In this document: piece after piece, positions 9,358 to 16,666 of the stretch
How the letters are laid out: every line of letters begins with the position of its first letter
Numbering within the stretch: the stretch's first letter is position 1
Source of the DNA: Streptomyces virginiae
GTDB taxonomy: Bacteria > Actinomycetota > Actinomycetes > Streptomycetales > Streptomycetaceae
NCBI RefSeq assembly: GCF_000720455.1
Contig: NZ_JOAK01000029.1
Coordinates: 1-64,000, forward strand
DNA: 64,000 nucleotides
Direction of reading: 5' to 3'
The notes under the pieces: model-generated
Told to the model about the DNA's origin: nothing
The model's input: the letters and a program-made list of their open reading frames with translations, nothing else
Database searches by the model: none
Program-made: the position numbers and the translations under genes

Positions 9358-10551
9358 ATGTCGTATGTAGAGGTACCGGGGGCTCAGGTCCCGATCCGGA
9401 TGTGGACCGACCCGGCGTCGGTCGAGGCCGGTGCGATGCAGCAGCTCCACAACGTCGCGACGCTTCCGTGGATCAAGGGCCTGGCCGTCATGCCGGACGT
9501 CCACTACGGCAAGGGGGCCACGGTCGGCTCGGTGATCGCCATGAAGGACGCGGTCTGCCCGGCGGCGGTGGGCGTGGACATCGGCTGCGGCATGTCGGCG
9601 GTGAAGACGTCCCTGACGGCGAACGACCTCCCGGGGGACCTCTCCAAGCTCCGCTCGAAGATCGAGCAGGCGATCCCGGTGGGGATGGGCCTCCACAAGG
9701 AGGCGGTGGACCCGTCGCGGCTGTACGGCTTCTCGGTGGAGGGGTACGAGGATCTGTGGACGAGGTTCGACTACCTCACCGATGCGGTCAAATTCCGTCA
9801 GGAACGTGCCACAAAGCAGATCGGAACGCTCGGATCGGGGAACCACTTCATCGAGTTCTGTCTCGATGAGTCAGGTTCGGTCTGGCTGATGCTGCACTCC
9901 GGCTCCCGGAACATCGGCAACGAACTCGCCGCGCACCACATCGGCGTGGCCCGGGGCCTCGCGCACAACCAGAACCTGGTCGACCGGGACCTTGCGGTCT
10001 TCCTTGCGGCCACGCCCGAGATGGAGGCGTACCGCAACGACCTGTTCTGGGCGCAGGAGTACGCGAAGTTCAACCGTGCGGCGATGATGAGCCTCTTCAA
10101 GGAGGTCGTCCGCAAGGAGTTCCGGAAGGCGAAGGTCTCCTTCGACCGCGAGATCAGCTGCCACCACAACTACGTGGCGGAGGAGCGGTACGACGGCATG
10201 GACCTGCTGGTCACACGCAAGGGCGCGATCCGCGCCGGCAGCGGTGACTACGGGATCATCCCCGGCTCGATGGGCACGGGCTCGTACATCGTGAAGGGAC
10301 TCGGCAACGAGAAGTCCTTCAACTCGGCCTCGCACGGTGCCGGCCGGAAGATGAGCCGGACTGCGGCGAAGAAGAAGTTCTCGGCGCGCGACCTGGCGGA
10401 GCAGACCAAGGGCGTCGAGTGCCGCAAGGACTCGGGCGTCGTGGACGAGATCCCGGGCGCGTACAAGTCGATCGAGCAGGTCATCGACCAGCAGACGGAC
10501 CTCGTCCAGGTCGTGGCCAAGCTCAAGCAGGTCATCTGCGTCAAGGGCTGA
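9358..10551 (+). CDS. rtcB: RNA ligase RtcB
   Basis: 397 aa. GTP- and Mn2+-dependent RNA ligase that joins 2',3'-cyclic phosphate (or 3'-phosphate) and 5'-OH ends, acting in RNA repair or tRNA splicing. Diagnostic motifs: MPDVHYGKGATVGS near residue 44, VGVDIGCGM near 73 with the metal-binding Cys, GSGNHFIE near 160, LHSGSRNIG near 178, SCHHNY near 263, and PGSMGTGSYIVKG near 300 containing the region of the guanylylated His. The C-terminus IDQQTDLVQVVAKLKQVICVKG is standard. Length fits the shorter bacterial subfamily. Start: ATG at 9358 behind GGGGGATTG. It is transcribed alone, since a terminator follows; no RtcA or RtcR neighbour is present. Confidence 0.97.
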   Translation: MSYVEVPGAQVPIRMWTDPASVEAGAMQQLHNVATLPWIKGLAVMPDVHYGKGATVGSVIAMKDAVCPAAVGVDIGCGMSAVKTSLTANDLPGDLSKLRSKIEQAIPVGMGLHKEAVDPSRLYGFSVEGYEDLWTRFDYLTDAVKFRQERATKQIGTLGSGNHFIEFCLDESGSVWLMLHSGSRNIGNELAAHHIGVARGLAHNQNLVDRDLAVFLAATPEMEAYRNDLFWAQEYAKFNRAAMMSLFKEVVRKEFRKAKVSFDREISCHHNYVAEERYDGMDLLVTRKGAIRAGSGDYGIIPGSMGTGSYIVKGLGNEKSFNSASHGAGRKMSRTAAKKKFSARDLAEQTKGVECRKDSGVVDEIPGAYKSIEQVIDQQTDLVQVVAKLKQVICVKG

Positions 10552-10577
10552 GGCCCGGGCGCGGCTTTCGGGGGAGT

Positions 10578-10617
10578 GGAGGGGCCCGGACCGGTGGAGA
10601 CCGGTCCGGGCCCCTCC
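10578..10617. terminator. Terminator between rtcB and the Uma2 gene
   Basis: Perfect 18-bp inverted repeat GGAGGGGCCCGGACCGGT / ACCGGTCCGGGCCCCTCC around GGAG. It lies between two convergent genes and can serve both. Confidence 0.92.
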
Positions 10618-10624
10618 GCGTGTT

Positions 10625-11209
10625 TCAGTCCTCGTCGCCGTCGAGGAGGAGGTCCACCGACAGCTCCACGGAGACTCCGAGGGACTCGGGGAGCGGGACC
10701 GAGGTGCCCCGCTTGAAGGTCTTGCGGAGGCGGTAGGCGCCGTTGCGGGGGTCTGTGTGGAGGACGACCTCGTCGTGGTGGCGGTCGGCGATGACGTAGA
10801 CGGGAACGCCGGCCCTGGCGTAGCTCTCGACCTTGATGCCGATGTCGTCCGACCAGTTCGAGGAGGTGACCTCGACGATCAGGCGGAAGGCGTCGGGGGA
10901 GTAGCAGTTGTAGGCCGCCCGGTTGCGCTTGTAGTCCGCTTCGACCAGGGCGAAGTCGGGGATGGCGAAATCGTCCGGCCCGGTCGGCAGCGTGATGCCG
11001 ATGGTCTGGAGGTACTTCAGTCCGGCCTTTCTGGCTCCGGCTGCCGCGAACTCCTCGATGAGCCACGTGAGTGTCTCCGAGTGCGCTCCGTCGGCGGGTG
11101 GTGTCACGGTGAGCCTCCCCTGGAGAATCTCCACTCGGTGTCCGGGAAGCTCCTTGGAGAGTCGATCGGCGGCCTCGGCGATCGTGGTCTCGTGCTGCAT
11201 CACGGCCAT
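10625..11209 (-). CDS. Uma2 family (DUF820) putative restriction-endonuclease-fold protein
   Basis: 194 aa. The Uma2 fold (PD-(D/E)XK superfamily) is visible: an N-terminal helix region with HRVEILQGRLTVTPP, the active-site strand FAIPDFALVE (Pro-Asp), then RLIVEVTSSNWSDDIGIKVESYARAGVPVYVIAD, which carries the E-V-x-S and the Lys expected of the family. Streptomyces carry many Uma2 paralogues; biochemical activity is largely undetermined. Start: ATG at 11209 with GGGAGGA just upstream; the ATG nine bases later is an alternative. Divergent from the deacetylase gene. A broken member of the same family lies at about 56.4-56.6 kb. Confidence 0.88.
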   Translation of the reverse strand: MAVMQHETTIAEAADRLSKELPGHRVEILQGRLTVTPPADGAHSETLTWLIEEFAAAGARKAGLKYLQTIGITLPTGPDDFAIPDFALVEADYKRNRAAYNCYSPDAFRLIVEVTSSNWSDDIGIKVESYARAGVPVYVIADRHHDEVVLHTDPRNGAYRLRKTFKRGTSVPLPESLGVSVELSVDLLLDGDED

Positions 11210-11344
11210 AGGTTCCTCCCTTTGAGGGCTCACGCTTTCGGATCGTAGCCGCGCGCGCCGACATACCGCGCGCATTCACCCATACGGGCCTCGGGGGCAG
11301 CGGGCCTCAACTGTCTTCTCGTGCATGAGGGTTGACCGTCCAAG

Positions 11345-11358
11345 TTGGTCTAGACCAA
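11345..11358. promoter_or_regulatory. DasR-like palindrome (TTGGTCTAGACCAA)
   Basis: A perfect 14-bp palindrome 10 nt upstream of the deacetylase start codon. Its core TGGTCTAGACCA matches the DasR responsive element core remembered from Streptomyces, where the GntR-type repressor DasR controls chitin and N-acetylglucosamine genes. The adjacent gene encodes a secreted polysaccharide deacetylase, so the site fits. Placement so close to the start suggests repression by blocking transcript initiation or elongation. Assignment is by motif only. Confidence 0.7.
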
Positions 11359-11368
11359 GGTGTGCGGC

Positions 11369-12052
11369 ATGGGGAGATCTCGCGTGCTTGTCGCCGCGCT
11401 CGCGTCGTTGTCGCTGGCTCTCGGGGCCGCCGGGTCCGCGCAGGCCCGGGTGGGGTTGCCGCCCGTCGTTGCGCAGGTGCCGACCTCGGAGAAGGTCGTC
11501 TTCATCACGGTCGACGACGGGTGGCACCACGATCCCGAAGCCGCCCGGATCCTGCTGGAGCGGCGGGTGCCCGTCTCGCTGTTCCTGCTGCCGGGGGCGG
11601 CCTCGTACGACGCCGCGTACTTCACCCGGCTCACGGAGGAGGGGCGGGCGAGCGTGGAGAACCACACCCTCGGCCATCCGGACCTCACGACGCTCGACGC
11701 CGCCGGCAAGGACGCCGAGGTGTGCGGGGCGGGAGAGCGGCTCCGGGCGGTCTTCGGGCGGACGCCGAAGCTGCTGCGGCCGCCGTACGGGGCGGTGGAC
11801 GACGAGGTGCGGCTCGCGGCGAAGGCCTGCGGGGTGAAGGCGCTGATCACCTGGACGCACGACTTCACCACCTGGGGCGACGCGCCGCCGCCCACTCCGC
11901 GGCTGCAGGCGGGCGACATCGTGCTGCTGCACTTCACGCCGACGCTGGCGGCCGACCTGCAGCGGGCCCTGGACGCGGCGAGGGCCGCCGGGCTGAAGCC
12001 GGCGGCCCTGATGCCGCACCTGAAGGGCTCCGGGGTGATCCAGGGGGCCTAG
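11369..12052 (+). CDS. Secreted polysaccharide deacetylase (NodB fold)
   Basis: 227 aa. Signal peptide at about residues 1-27 (MGRSRVLVAALASLSLAL...AQA). The NodB domain is complete: motif 1 TVDDG at 47-51 (catalytic Asp and metal Asp), motif 2 ENHTLGHPDL near 97 (two His ligands), motif 3 RPPYG at 137-141, then TWTHDF near 161 and IVLLHF near 188. It is expected to remove N-acetyl groups from extracellular glycan, for example chitin oligomers or peptidoglycan. ATG at 11369 is chosen because AAGG lies 8 nt upstream; an in-frame GTG at 11360 is possible. The DasR-like palindrome just upstream points to chitin/GlcNAc control. Its TAG stop shares the palindrome CTAG with the stop of the convergent SDR gene. 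Confidence 0.9.
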   Translation: MGRSRVLVAALASLSLALGAAGSAQARVGLPPVVAQVPTSEKVVFITVDDGWHHDPEAARILLERRVPVSLFLLPGAASYDAAYFTRLTEEGRASVENHTLGHPDLTTLDAAGKDAEVCGAGERLRAVFGRTPKLLRPPYGAVDDEVRLAAKACGVKALITWTHDFTTWGDAPPPTPRLQAGDIVLLHFTPTLAADLQRALDAARAAGLKPAALMPHLKGSGVIQGA

Positions 12053-12813
12053 AGGTCGCGGTGGACCTTGGTGTTGGAGGCCTGGGCGCGGGGGCGGACC
12101 ACCAGGAGGTCGATGTTGACGTGGCTGGGGCGGGTCACCGCCCAGGTGATGGTGTCGGCGACGTCGTCGGCGGTGAGGGGCTCGGCGACGCCCGCGTAGA
12201 CCTTCTCCGCCTTCTCGGCGTCGCCGCGGAAGCGGGTCTTGGCGAACTCGTCGGTCTTGACCATCCCGGGGGCGATCTCGATGACGCGGACGGGCTGGCC
12301 GACGATCTCCAGGCGGAGGGTCTCGGCGAGGACGCGGGCGCCGTTCTTGGCGGCGACGTAGCCGGCGCCGCCCTCGTACGTGGCGTGGCCGGCGGTGGAG
12401 GAGAGGACCACGACCGTGCCGTCGCCGGAGGCGGTGAGGGCGGGGAGCAGTGCCTGGGTGACGTTGAGCGTGCCGATGACGTTGACCTCGTACATGGTGC
12501 GCCAGTCGGCGGGGTCGCCGGTGGCGACGGGCTCGGCGCCGATGGCGCCGCCGGCGTTGTTGACGAGGACGTCGCAGCGGTCGAGGGACGCGGCGAGGGC
12601 GTCGACGGCGGCGCGGTCGGTGACGTCGAGGGCGTGGGCGGTCGCGGAGTGGCCGGCCTCGGTGAGCTCGGCGGCGAGGGCCTCGATGCGGTCCTTGCGG
12701 CGGGCGGTGAGGACGACGTGGTAGCCGGCCGTGGCGAGCCGGCGGGCGGTGGCCGCGCCGATGCCGCTGCTCGCGCCGGTGACTACGGCGGTTCGGGTGG
12801 CGGCCGTGCTCAT
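12049..12813 (-). CDS. SDR family NAD(P)-dependent oxidoreductase
   Basis: 254 aa classical short-chain dehydrogenase. The nucleotide-binding TGASSGIG at about 12-19, LVNNAGG near 86, catalytic Ser in LSSTAGH and the Tyr-x-x-x-Lys pair in YVAAK are all present. The Arg-rich TARRKD after beta-2 favours NADP(H). It resembles the YdfG / serine 3-dehydrogenase-like group; the substrate is not predictable. Start: ATG at 12813 with GAGGAG 8 nt upstream. Convergent with the deacetylase by 4 nt. Confidence 0.9.
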   Translation of the reverse strand: MSTAATRTAVVTGASSGIGAATARRLATAGYHVVLTARRKDRIEALAAELTEAGHSATAHALDVTDRAAVDALAASLDRCDVLVNNAGGAIGAEPVATGDPADWRTMYEVNVIGTLNVTQALLPALTASGDGTVVVLSSTAGHATYEGGAGYVAAKNGARVLAETLRLEIVGQPVRVIEIAPGMVKTDEFAKTRFRGDAEKAEKVYAGVAEPLTADDVADTITWAVTRPSHVNIDLLVVRPRAQASNTKVHRDL

Positions 12814-12875
12814 GTGCGTGCTCCTCGGTCGTTCGTACGGACGATTAACCGCCAGCATAGGCGCGGGCGGGTGGG

Positions 12876-13211
12876 TCAGCGGCCGCGCGGGGCGTACATG
12901 ATCACGGCCATTCCGGCGAGGCAGACGAGGGCTCCGGCGATGTCCCAGCGGTCGGGGCGGTAGCCGTCGGCGACGGCGCCCCAGGCGAGGGAGCCGGCGA
13001 CGAAGACTCCGCCGTAGGCGGCGAGGACGCGGGCGAAGTCGCCTTGGGGCTGCAGGGTGGCGACGAAGCCGTAGAGGCCGAGGGCGATCACGCCGGCGCC
13101 GATCCAGGCCCAGCCCTTGTGTTCGCGTACGCCTTGCCAGACGAGCCAGGCGCCGCCGATCTCCAGGAGGGCGGCGAGGGTGAAGAGGGCGACGGAGCGG
13201 GCGATCGGCAT
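12876..13211 (-). CDS. YnfA family (UPF0060) small membrane protein
   Basis: 111 aa with four membrane helices. Family signatures include [26 protein letters not shown] and a C-terminal helix [19 protein letters not shown]. It belongs to the drug/metabolite transporter superfamily near the small multidrug transporters; most members have no known substrate. ATG at 13211. The SDR gene follows 62 bp downstream on the same strand, so the two may share a transcript. Confidence 0.92.
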   Translation of the reverse strand: MPIARSVALFTLAALLEIGGAWLVWQGVREHKGWAWIGAGVIALGLYGFVATLQPQGDFARVLAAYGGVFVAGSLAWGAVADGYRPDRWDIAGALVCLAGMAVIMYAPRGR

Positions 13212-13326
13212 GGCTCAAAGGTACGTAGGGCGGATGGGGGCGGGCGCGCCCTCGTTCGTGTGATGGTCCGACTGGCCGGGGGTGGTCCGGGCTAGCCTCC
13301 GCGCGAGATGCGAGGAGGTGGTGGCG

Positions 13327-13836
13327 GTGCGCCGTGTCGCCGTACGGAGTGTGGTGGTGGCGGGGTTGCTGGCGCTCGGGGCGGGTGTGCCCGGGCCGGC
13401 GCAGGCGTCGGTGTGGGCGCCGGTGTCGCCGGGGGCGCGGGTGGGGGCCGGGCCGGAGGCCGACGTGTCGTACCACGGCCGGGTGGCCCTGTCCGGGTCG
13501 CAGCTGCGGGTGTGGCTGGTTCCGGAGAACGACGGGCCGGCCGCGCTGCCGAACGCGACGTTGCGGGTGCGCCTGTCTGCCGACCTGGCGGACCGGCAGC
13601 AGCTGGCGGAGGGCTGTGCGCGGGCGGGTCTGCGTGAGGTGGTGTGCGAGACGGGGCCGTTGCCGTTGCACGGGCGGGGCCGGCACGTGGGGCTGGCGCT
13701 GGAGCTGCGGGAGCGGGTGCCGGAGGTGGTGGTGCGGGTGGACACGTGGTGGAACGGCGGTGCGACGGACCGGAACCACGCGAACAACGATCACGTGGTG
13801 CTGGCCCTGGACACGGGTGACGCGTACGCCTTCTAG
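13327..13836 (+). CDS. Predicted secreted protein, unknown function
   Basis: 169 aa. Signal peptide at about residues 1-26 (VRRVAVRSVVVAGLLALGAG...AQA). The mature part has alternating hydrophobic residues typical of a beta-sandwich (LRVWLVPENDGPAALPNATLRV..., VVVRVDTWWNG) and two Cys (GCARAGLREVVCE) likely joined by a disulfide. The end ATDRNHANNDHVVLAL resembles the closing strand of DUF11/CARDB-like Ig domains. Start: GTG at 13327, preferred because GAGGAGGT lies 8 nt upstream. Function not recognised. Confidence 0.7.
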   Translation: MRRVAVRSVVVAGLLALGAGVPGPAQASVWAPVSPGARVGAGPEADVSYHGRVALSGSQLRVWLVPENDGPAALPNATLRVRLSADLADRQQLAEGCARAGLREVVCETGPLPLHGRGRHVGLALELRERVPEVVVRVDTWWNGGATDRNHANNDHVVLALDTGDAYAF

Positions 13837-13849
13837 GCCCGGGCGCAGT

Positions 13850-13867
13850 GGCCCGGGCTCCCGGGCC
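13850..13867. terminator. Short GC hairpin between convergent genes
   Basis: GGCCCGGG-CT-CCCGGGCC lies between the secreted-protein gene and the Mut7-C gene. It is short but fully GC and correctly placed. Confidence 0.55.
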
Positions 13868-13878
13868 CCCGGGCCTCG

Positions 13879-14607
13879 TCAGGCGGTGCCGAATTCGACG
13901 AGTGCCTCGTCGACGATCCGTTCCAGGCGGGCGTGGTGGGCGCCGCGCCAGTAGACGCGCTCGCATGCGGTGCACTGGGCGAAGACGTCGTAGGAGCGGT
14001 GCGTGCCGTGTTCCAGGCGGTCGCCGACGCTCTCCTTGTCGGCCTCGTGGAGCGGCCCGTTGCAGGCGGTGCAGCGGGTCCACGGGGCGAGGGCGGGTGC
14101 GAAGCGGCCGAGGACGTCGCGCAGTTGCTCGTCGGGGTTGTCGCTGTAGACGTACGCGCCGGCGAAGATCTCGCGGCGGCGGAGCAGGCCGCGGTCGCGG
14201 GAGAGCAGGACGCGCTGTTCGGCGGCGGAGCGGGTGGCGAGGGCGGGGTCGCCGATGTCCTCGTTCTCGTAGGCGGCGTCGACGCCGAGGAGGCGCAGGC
14301 GGCGGGCGAGCGTGCCGAGGTGGACGTCGAGGAGGAAGCGGAGGGGGGCGCCGGGGATGTGCTGGGGGCGTTCGACTCCGAACACCTCGACGTTCTGGCC
14401 GTCTCGGGGCACGTAGGAGACCGGGACCTCGTGCCCGTCGACGAGGAGGCGGCCGACCTCGGTGAGGGGGACTCCGGCGGATTCGACGACGTGGCCGAGG
14501 CTGGAGGCGCCGTCGGTCGCGGTCGGTACGCGGTCCGTGCGCCGGCTGGGCGGGGCGAAGAGGCGCAGTTCGGGGGCGAGGGTGAGCTGAATGCCGGGTC
14601 CGTTCAC
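13879..14607 (-). CDS. Mut7-C RNase domain protein with ubiquitin-like N-terminus
   Basis: 242 aa. The N-terminal part (about 1-85) has the ThiS/ubiquitin-like layout (ELRLFAP..., VESAGVPLTEVGRLLVDG). The Mut7-C domain begins near RFLLDVHLGTLARRLRLLGVDAAY, a PIN-like RNase signature, with LLSRDRGLLRR as the second acidic/basic motif. It ends in a zinc ribbon (CTACNGPL ... QCTACERVYWRG). The family is predicted to be a nuclease; the natural RNA is unknown. Start: ATG at 14607 (MNGPGIQLTL). The four Cys of the ribbon are intact. Confidence 0.88.
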   Translation of the reverse strand: MNGPGIQLTLAPELRLFAPPSRRTDRVPTATDGASSLGHVVESAGVPLTEVGRLLVDGHEVPVSYVPRDGQNVEVFGVERPQHIPGAPLRFLLDVHLGTLARRLRLLGVDAAYENEDIGDPALATRSAAEQRVLLSRDRGLLRRREIFAGAYVYSDNPDEQLRDVLGRFAPALAPWTRCTACNGPLHEADKESVGDRLEHGTHRSYDVFAQCTACERVYWRGAHHARLERIVDEALVEFGTA

Positions 14608-14649
14608 GCTGTCAGCATGCCATTTCGGGGTGGGTGGTCGCGCCTGATT

Positions 14650-15072
14650 TCAGGAGGCGGCGTTGGCCCGGTCGTAGGTGTCGCGGTGGGTGCTGACCTC
14701 GTCGAAGTGGTTCTCGGCCCAGGTCTTCACGGAGGACAGGAGGCAGCCGAGGCTGCTGCCGAGGTCGGTGAGCCGGTAGTCGACGCGGACGGGGACGGTG
14801 GGGGTGACGTGGCGGGTGACGAGGCCGTCGCGTTCGAGGGAGCGCAGGGTCTGGGTGAGCATCTTCTGGCTGACGCCGGGGATCTTGCGGCCGAGGTCGC
14901 TGTAGCGCAGGGAGCGGTCGTCGGCCTCGCCGAGGGCGCTGACGATGAGGCCGACCCACTTGTCGCTGATCCGGGCCAGGAGCTGGCCGGTGGGGCATTC
15001 CTTGAGGAAGGCGTCGTAGGCGAATCGGGCTTCCTCGCGGCGGGCCGCGGCGGTGCTGGTGGCCATGGGCAC
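14650..15072 (-). CDS. HxlR family transcriptional regulator
   Basis: 140 aa winged-helix regulator. The family hallmarks ISDKWVGLIVSAL, LRYSDLGRKIPGVSQKMLTQTLRSLERDGLVTR and YRLTDLGSSL are present. The Cys in ECPTG near residue 26 is the conserved redox/ligand-sensing Cys often found just before the first helix of HxlR proteins, which respond to aldehydes, diamide or quinones. It is divergent from the quinone-oxidoreductase-like gene with a palindromic region between, so that gene is the likely target. ATG at 15072 or 15066. Confidence 0.9.
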   Translation of the reverse strand: MPMATSTAAARREEARFAYDAFLKECPTGQLLARISDKWVGLIVSALGEADDRSLRYSDLGRKIPGVSQKMLTQTLRSLERDGLVTRHVTPTVPVRVDYRLTDLGSSLGCLLSSVKTWAENHFDEVSTHRDTYDRANAAS

Positions 15073-15085
15073 CCACTTCCAGGTC

Positions 15086-15127
15086 CGGTACGCACCTTGG
15101 AGTACGTACTTACGAAAGGAGAGTACC
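15086..15127. promoter_or_regulatory. Candidate HxlR operator in the divergent promoter
   Basis: The perfect palindrome AGTACGTACT (15101-15110) is flanked symmetrically by GGTAC on the left and GTACC on the right. GTAC half-sites of this kind are the usual targets of HxlR/YybR-type repressors. It lies 14-55 bp upstream of the regulator gene and about 57-98 bp upstream of the oxidoreductase start. Confidence 0.6.
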
Positions 15128-15183
15128 TCTCCCTAGGTTAGTGGTCATCGGAACGAGCGAAGACGACGGAAGCGGGGAGAGAG

Positions 15184-16095
15184 ATGAGCGAGCGGACGAT
15201 GCTGGCGGCCGTGGTGACCGGGTTCGGCGGTCCGGAGCGGGTCGAGCTGGCCGAGGTGCCGGTGCCGCGTCCGGAGGCGGGTCAGGTCAGGATCCGGGTG
15301 GCGGCCGCCGGGCTCAATCCGGTGGACGCGGGGGTCCGCGCCGGGGTCTTCGGCGGCGCCGGGCAGCGGCTCGGCCTCGGCTGGGACGTCGCCGGGGAGA
15401 TCGACGAGGCCGGCCCCGGGGTGACCGGTTGGAGCCGCGGCGACCGGGTGGTGGGCCTGCACTACGGCACGGTGAAGCCGCTGGGCACGCACGCCGAGTA
15501 CGTGGTGCTCGACGCCGGCGCCGTGGCCGCCGCGCCGGCCACCGTGGACGTACCGGCCGCGGCGGCGCTGCCGCTGGCCGGCCTGACCGCCGCCCGCGCC
15601 GTGGACCAGCTGGGGCTGGCCCCCGGCTCCTCGGTACTGGTCACCGGTGCCGCGGGCGTGGTCGGCGGTCTGGCGGTGCAGCTCGCCGCGGGGGCCGGCC
15701 TGGTGGTGACGGCCCTGGCGGGTCCGGGGGACGAGGAACTCGTACGGTCGCTGGGCGCGGCCGCCTTCGTGCCGCGCGGCGGGGCCCCGGCCGGGCCGGT
15801 GGACGGGGTCCTGGACGCGGCCGTCCTGGGCGGTGCCGCGCTGGCCCACGTCCGCGACGGCGGGGTCTACGTCGGCCTGATCCCGAACCACGCCCCGGCG
15901 GCGGAGCGCGGCGTCCGGGTAGAGGAGCAGGAGGTCGCCGCGGACGGGGAGCTGCTGGCCCGCCTGGTGTCCCTGGTCGAGGCGGGCGCGCTCACCCTGC
16001 GGGTCTCGGAGGTCTTCCCCCTCGCGGAGGCGGCGAAGGCGCACGACCGGCTCGCGACGCCGGGTGTGCGCGGCCGGATCATCCTGACGCCGTGA
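15184..16095 (+). CDS. Zinc-independent NADP-dependent oxidoreductase (quinone-oxidoreductase type)
   Basis: 303 aa medium-chain dehydrogenase without the Cys/His zinc ligands. GroES-like domain at about 1-115 (VRIRVAAAGLNPVDAGVRAG, then GWDVAGEIDEAGPGV). The Rossmann domain has VLVTGAAGVVGGLAVQLA, the A-x-x-G-x-x-G motif typical of quinone oxidoreductases that bind NADPH. Start: ATG at 15184 behind GGGGAGAG. It is divergent from the HxlR regulator, so it is probably induced by electrophiles or quinones. Its last 17 bp overlap the convergent GNAT gene. Confidence 0.88.
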   Translation: MSERTMLAAVVTGFGGPERVELAEVPVPRPEAGQVRIRVAAAGLNPVDAGVRAGVFGGAGQRLGLGWDVAGEIDEAGPGVTGWSRGDRVVGLHYGTVKPLGTHAEYVVLDAGAVAAAPATVDVPAAAALPLAGLTAARAVDQLGLAPGSSVLVTGAAGVVGGLAVQLAAGAGLVVTALAGPGDEELVRSLGAAAFVPRGGAPAGPVDGVLDAAVLGGAALAHVRDGGVYVGLIPNHAPAAERGVRVEEQEVAADGELLARLVSLVEAGALTLRVSEVFPLAEAAKAHDRLATPGVRGRIILTP

Positions 16096-16615
16096 GCGTG
16101 CGCGGCGGCCCCACCCGGTAGCGCCAGTCGAGGCTGGGGTGGGGCACGCCGGGCGGGTACTCGAAGTCGACCTCGCCGAGGCATTCGAACCCGGCGCGCC
16201 GGCATACGGCGTTTGAGGCGGGGTGGTCGGTTCCGGGGAAGGCGTGGACGCTGTCGCGGGATCCGTGCTCCCGTACGTAGGACAGGAGCCGGGTCAGGGC
16301 GGCGACAGCCAGTCCGCGGCCCTGGAACTCGGGCAGGATGCCCCAGCCGGCCTCGTAGACCGGCTCGCCCCGCCACTCGCGTTCCCAGAAGCCGATGGAT
16401 CCGGCGCTCTCCCCGGAGGCTTCCAGGACCACGCGGAACATCCGCCCGGCGGCGGGCTCCCGGGCGCTCAGGGCCTCGTAGCGCCGCTGGCGGTCGAGGA
16501 GCTTCTCGTCGGACTCGGGGCCGCCGAGGTGTTGCGTCATGGCGGGTTCGTTCGCGCGTCGCAGCAGCCAGAAGTCCGCGTCGGACCACGGTTCCAGTCG
16601 TACGTCCGTCTCCAT
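16079..16615 (-). CDS. GNAT family N-acetyltransferase
   Basis: 178 aa. RimJ/RimL-like GNAT: starts VRLEPWSDADFWLLRRANEP, with SAGSIGFWEREWRGEPVYEAGWGILPEFQGRGLA carrying the acetyl-CoA loop (Q-G-R-G-L-A), then HPASNAVCRRAGFECLG. Substrate unknown. Its 3' end overlaps the convergent oxidoreductase by 17 bp. It sits 51 bp beyond the stop of the eCIS-associated zinc-ribbon gene and is probably the last gene of that strand's transcript, or separate. Confidence 0.88.
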   Translation of the reverse strand: METDVRLEPWSDADFWLLRRANEPAMTQHLGGPESDEKLLDRQRRYEALSAREPAAGRMFRVVLEASGESAGSIGFWEREWRGEPVYEAGWGILPEFQGRGLAVAALTRLLSYVREHGSRDSVHAFPGTDHPASNAVCRRAGFECLGEVDFEYPPGVPHPSLDWRYRVGPPRTLTASG

Positions 16616-16666
16616 CCGCCCACCCTACGCATCCTGCCCGCCGGGACCCTCCGTGCGGGTGTGTGG

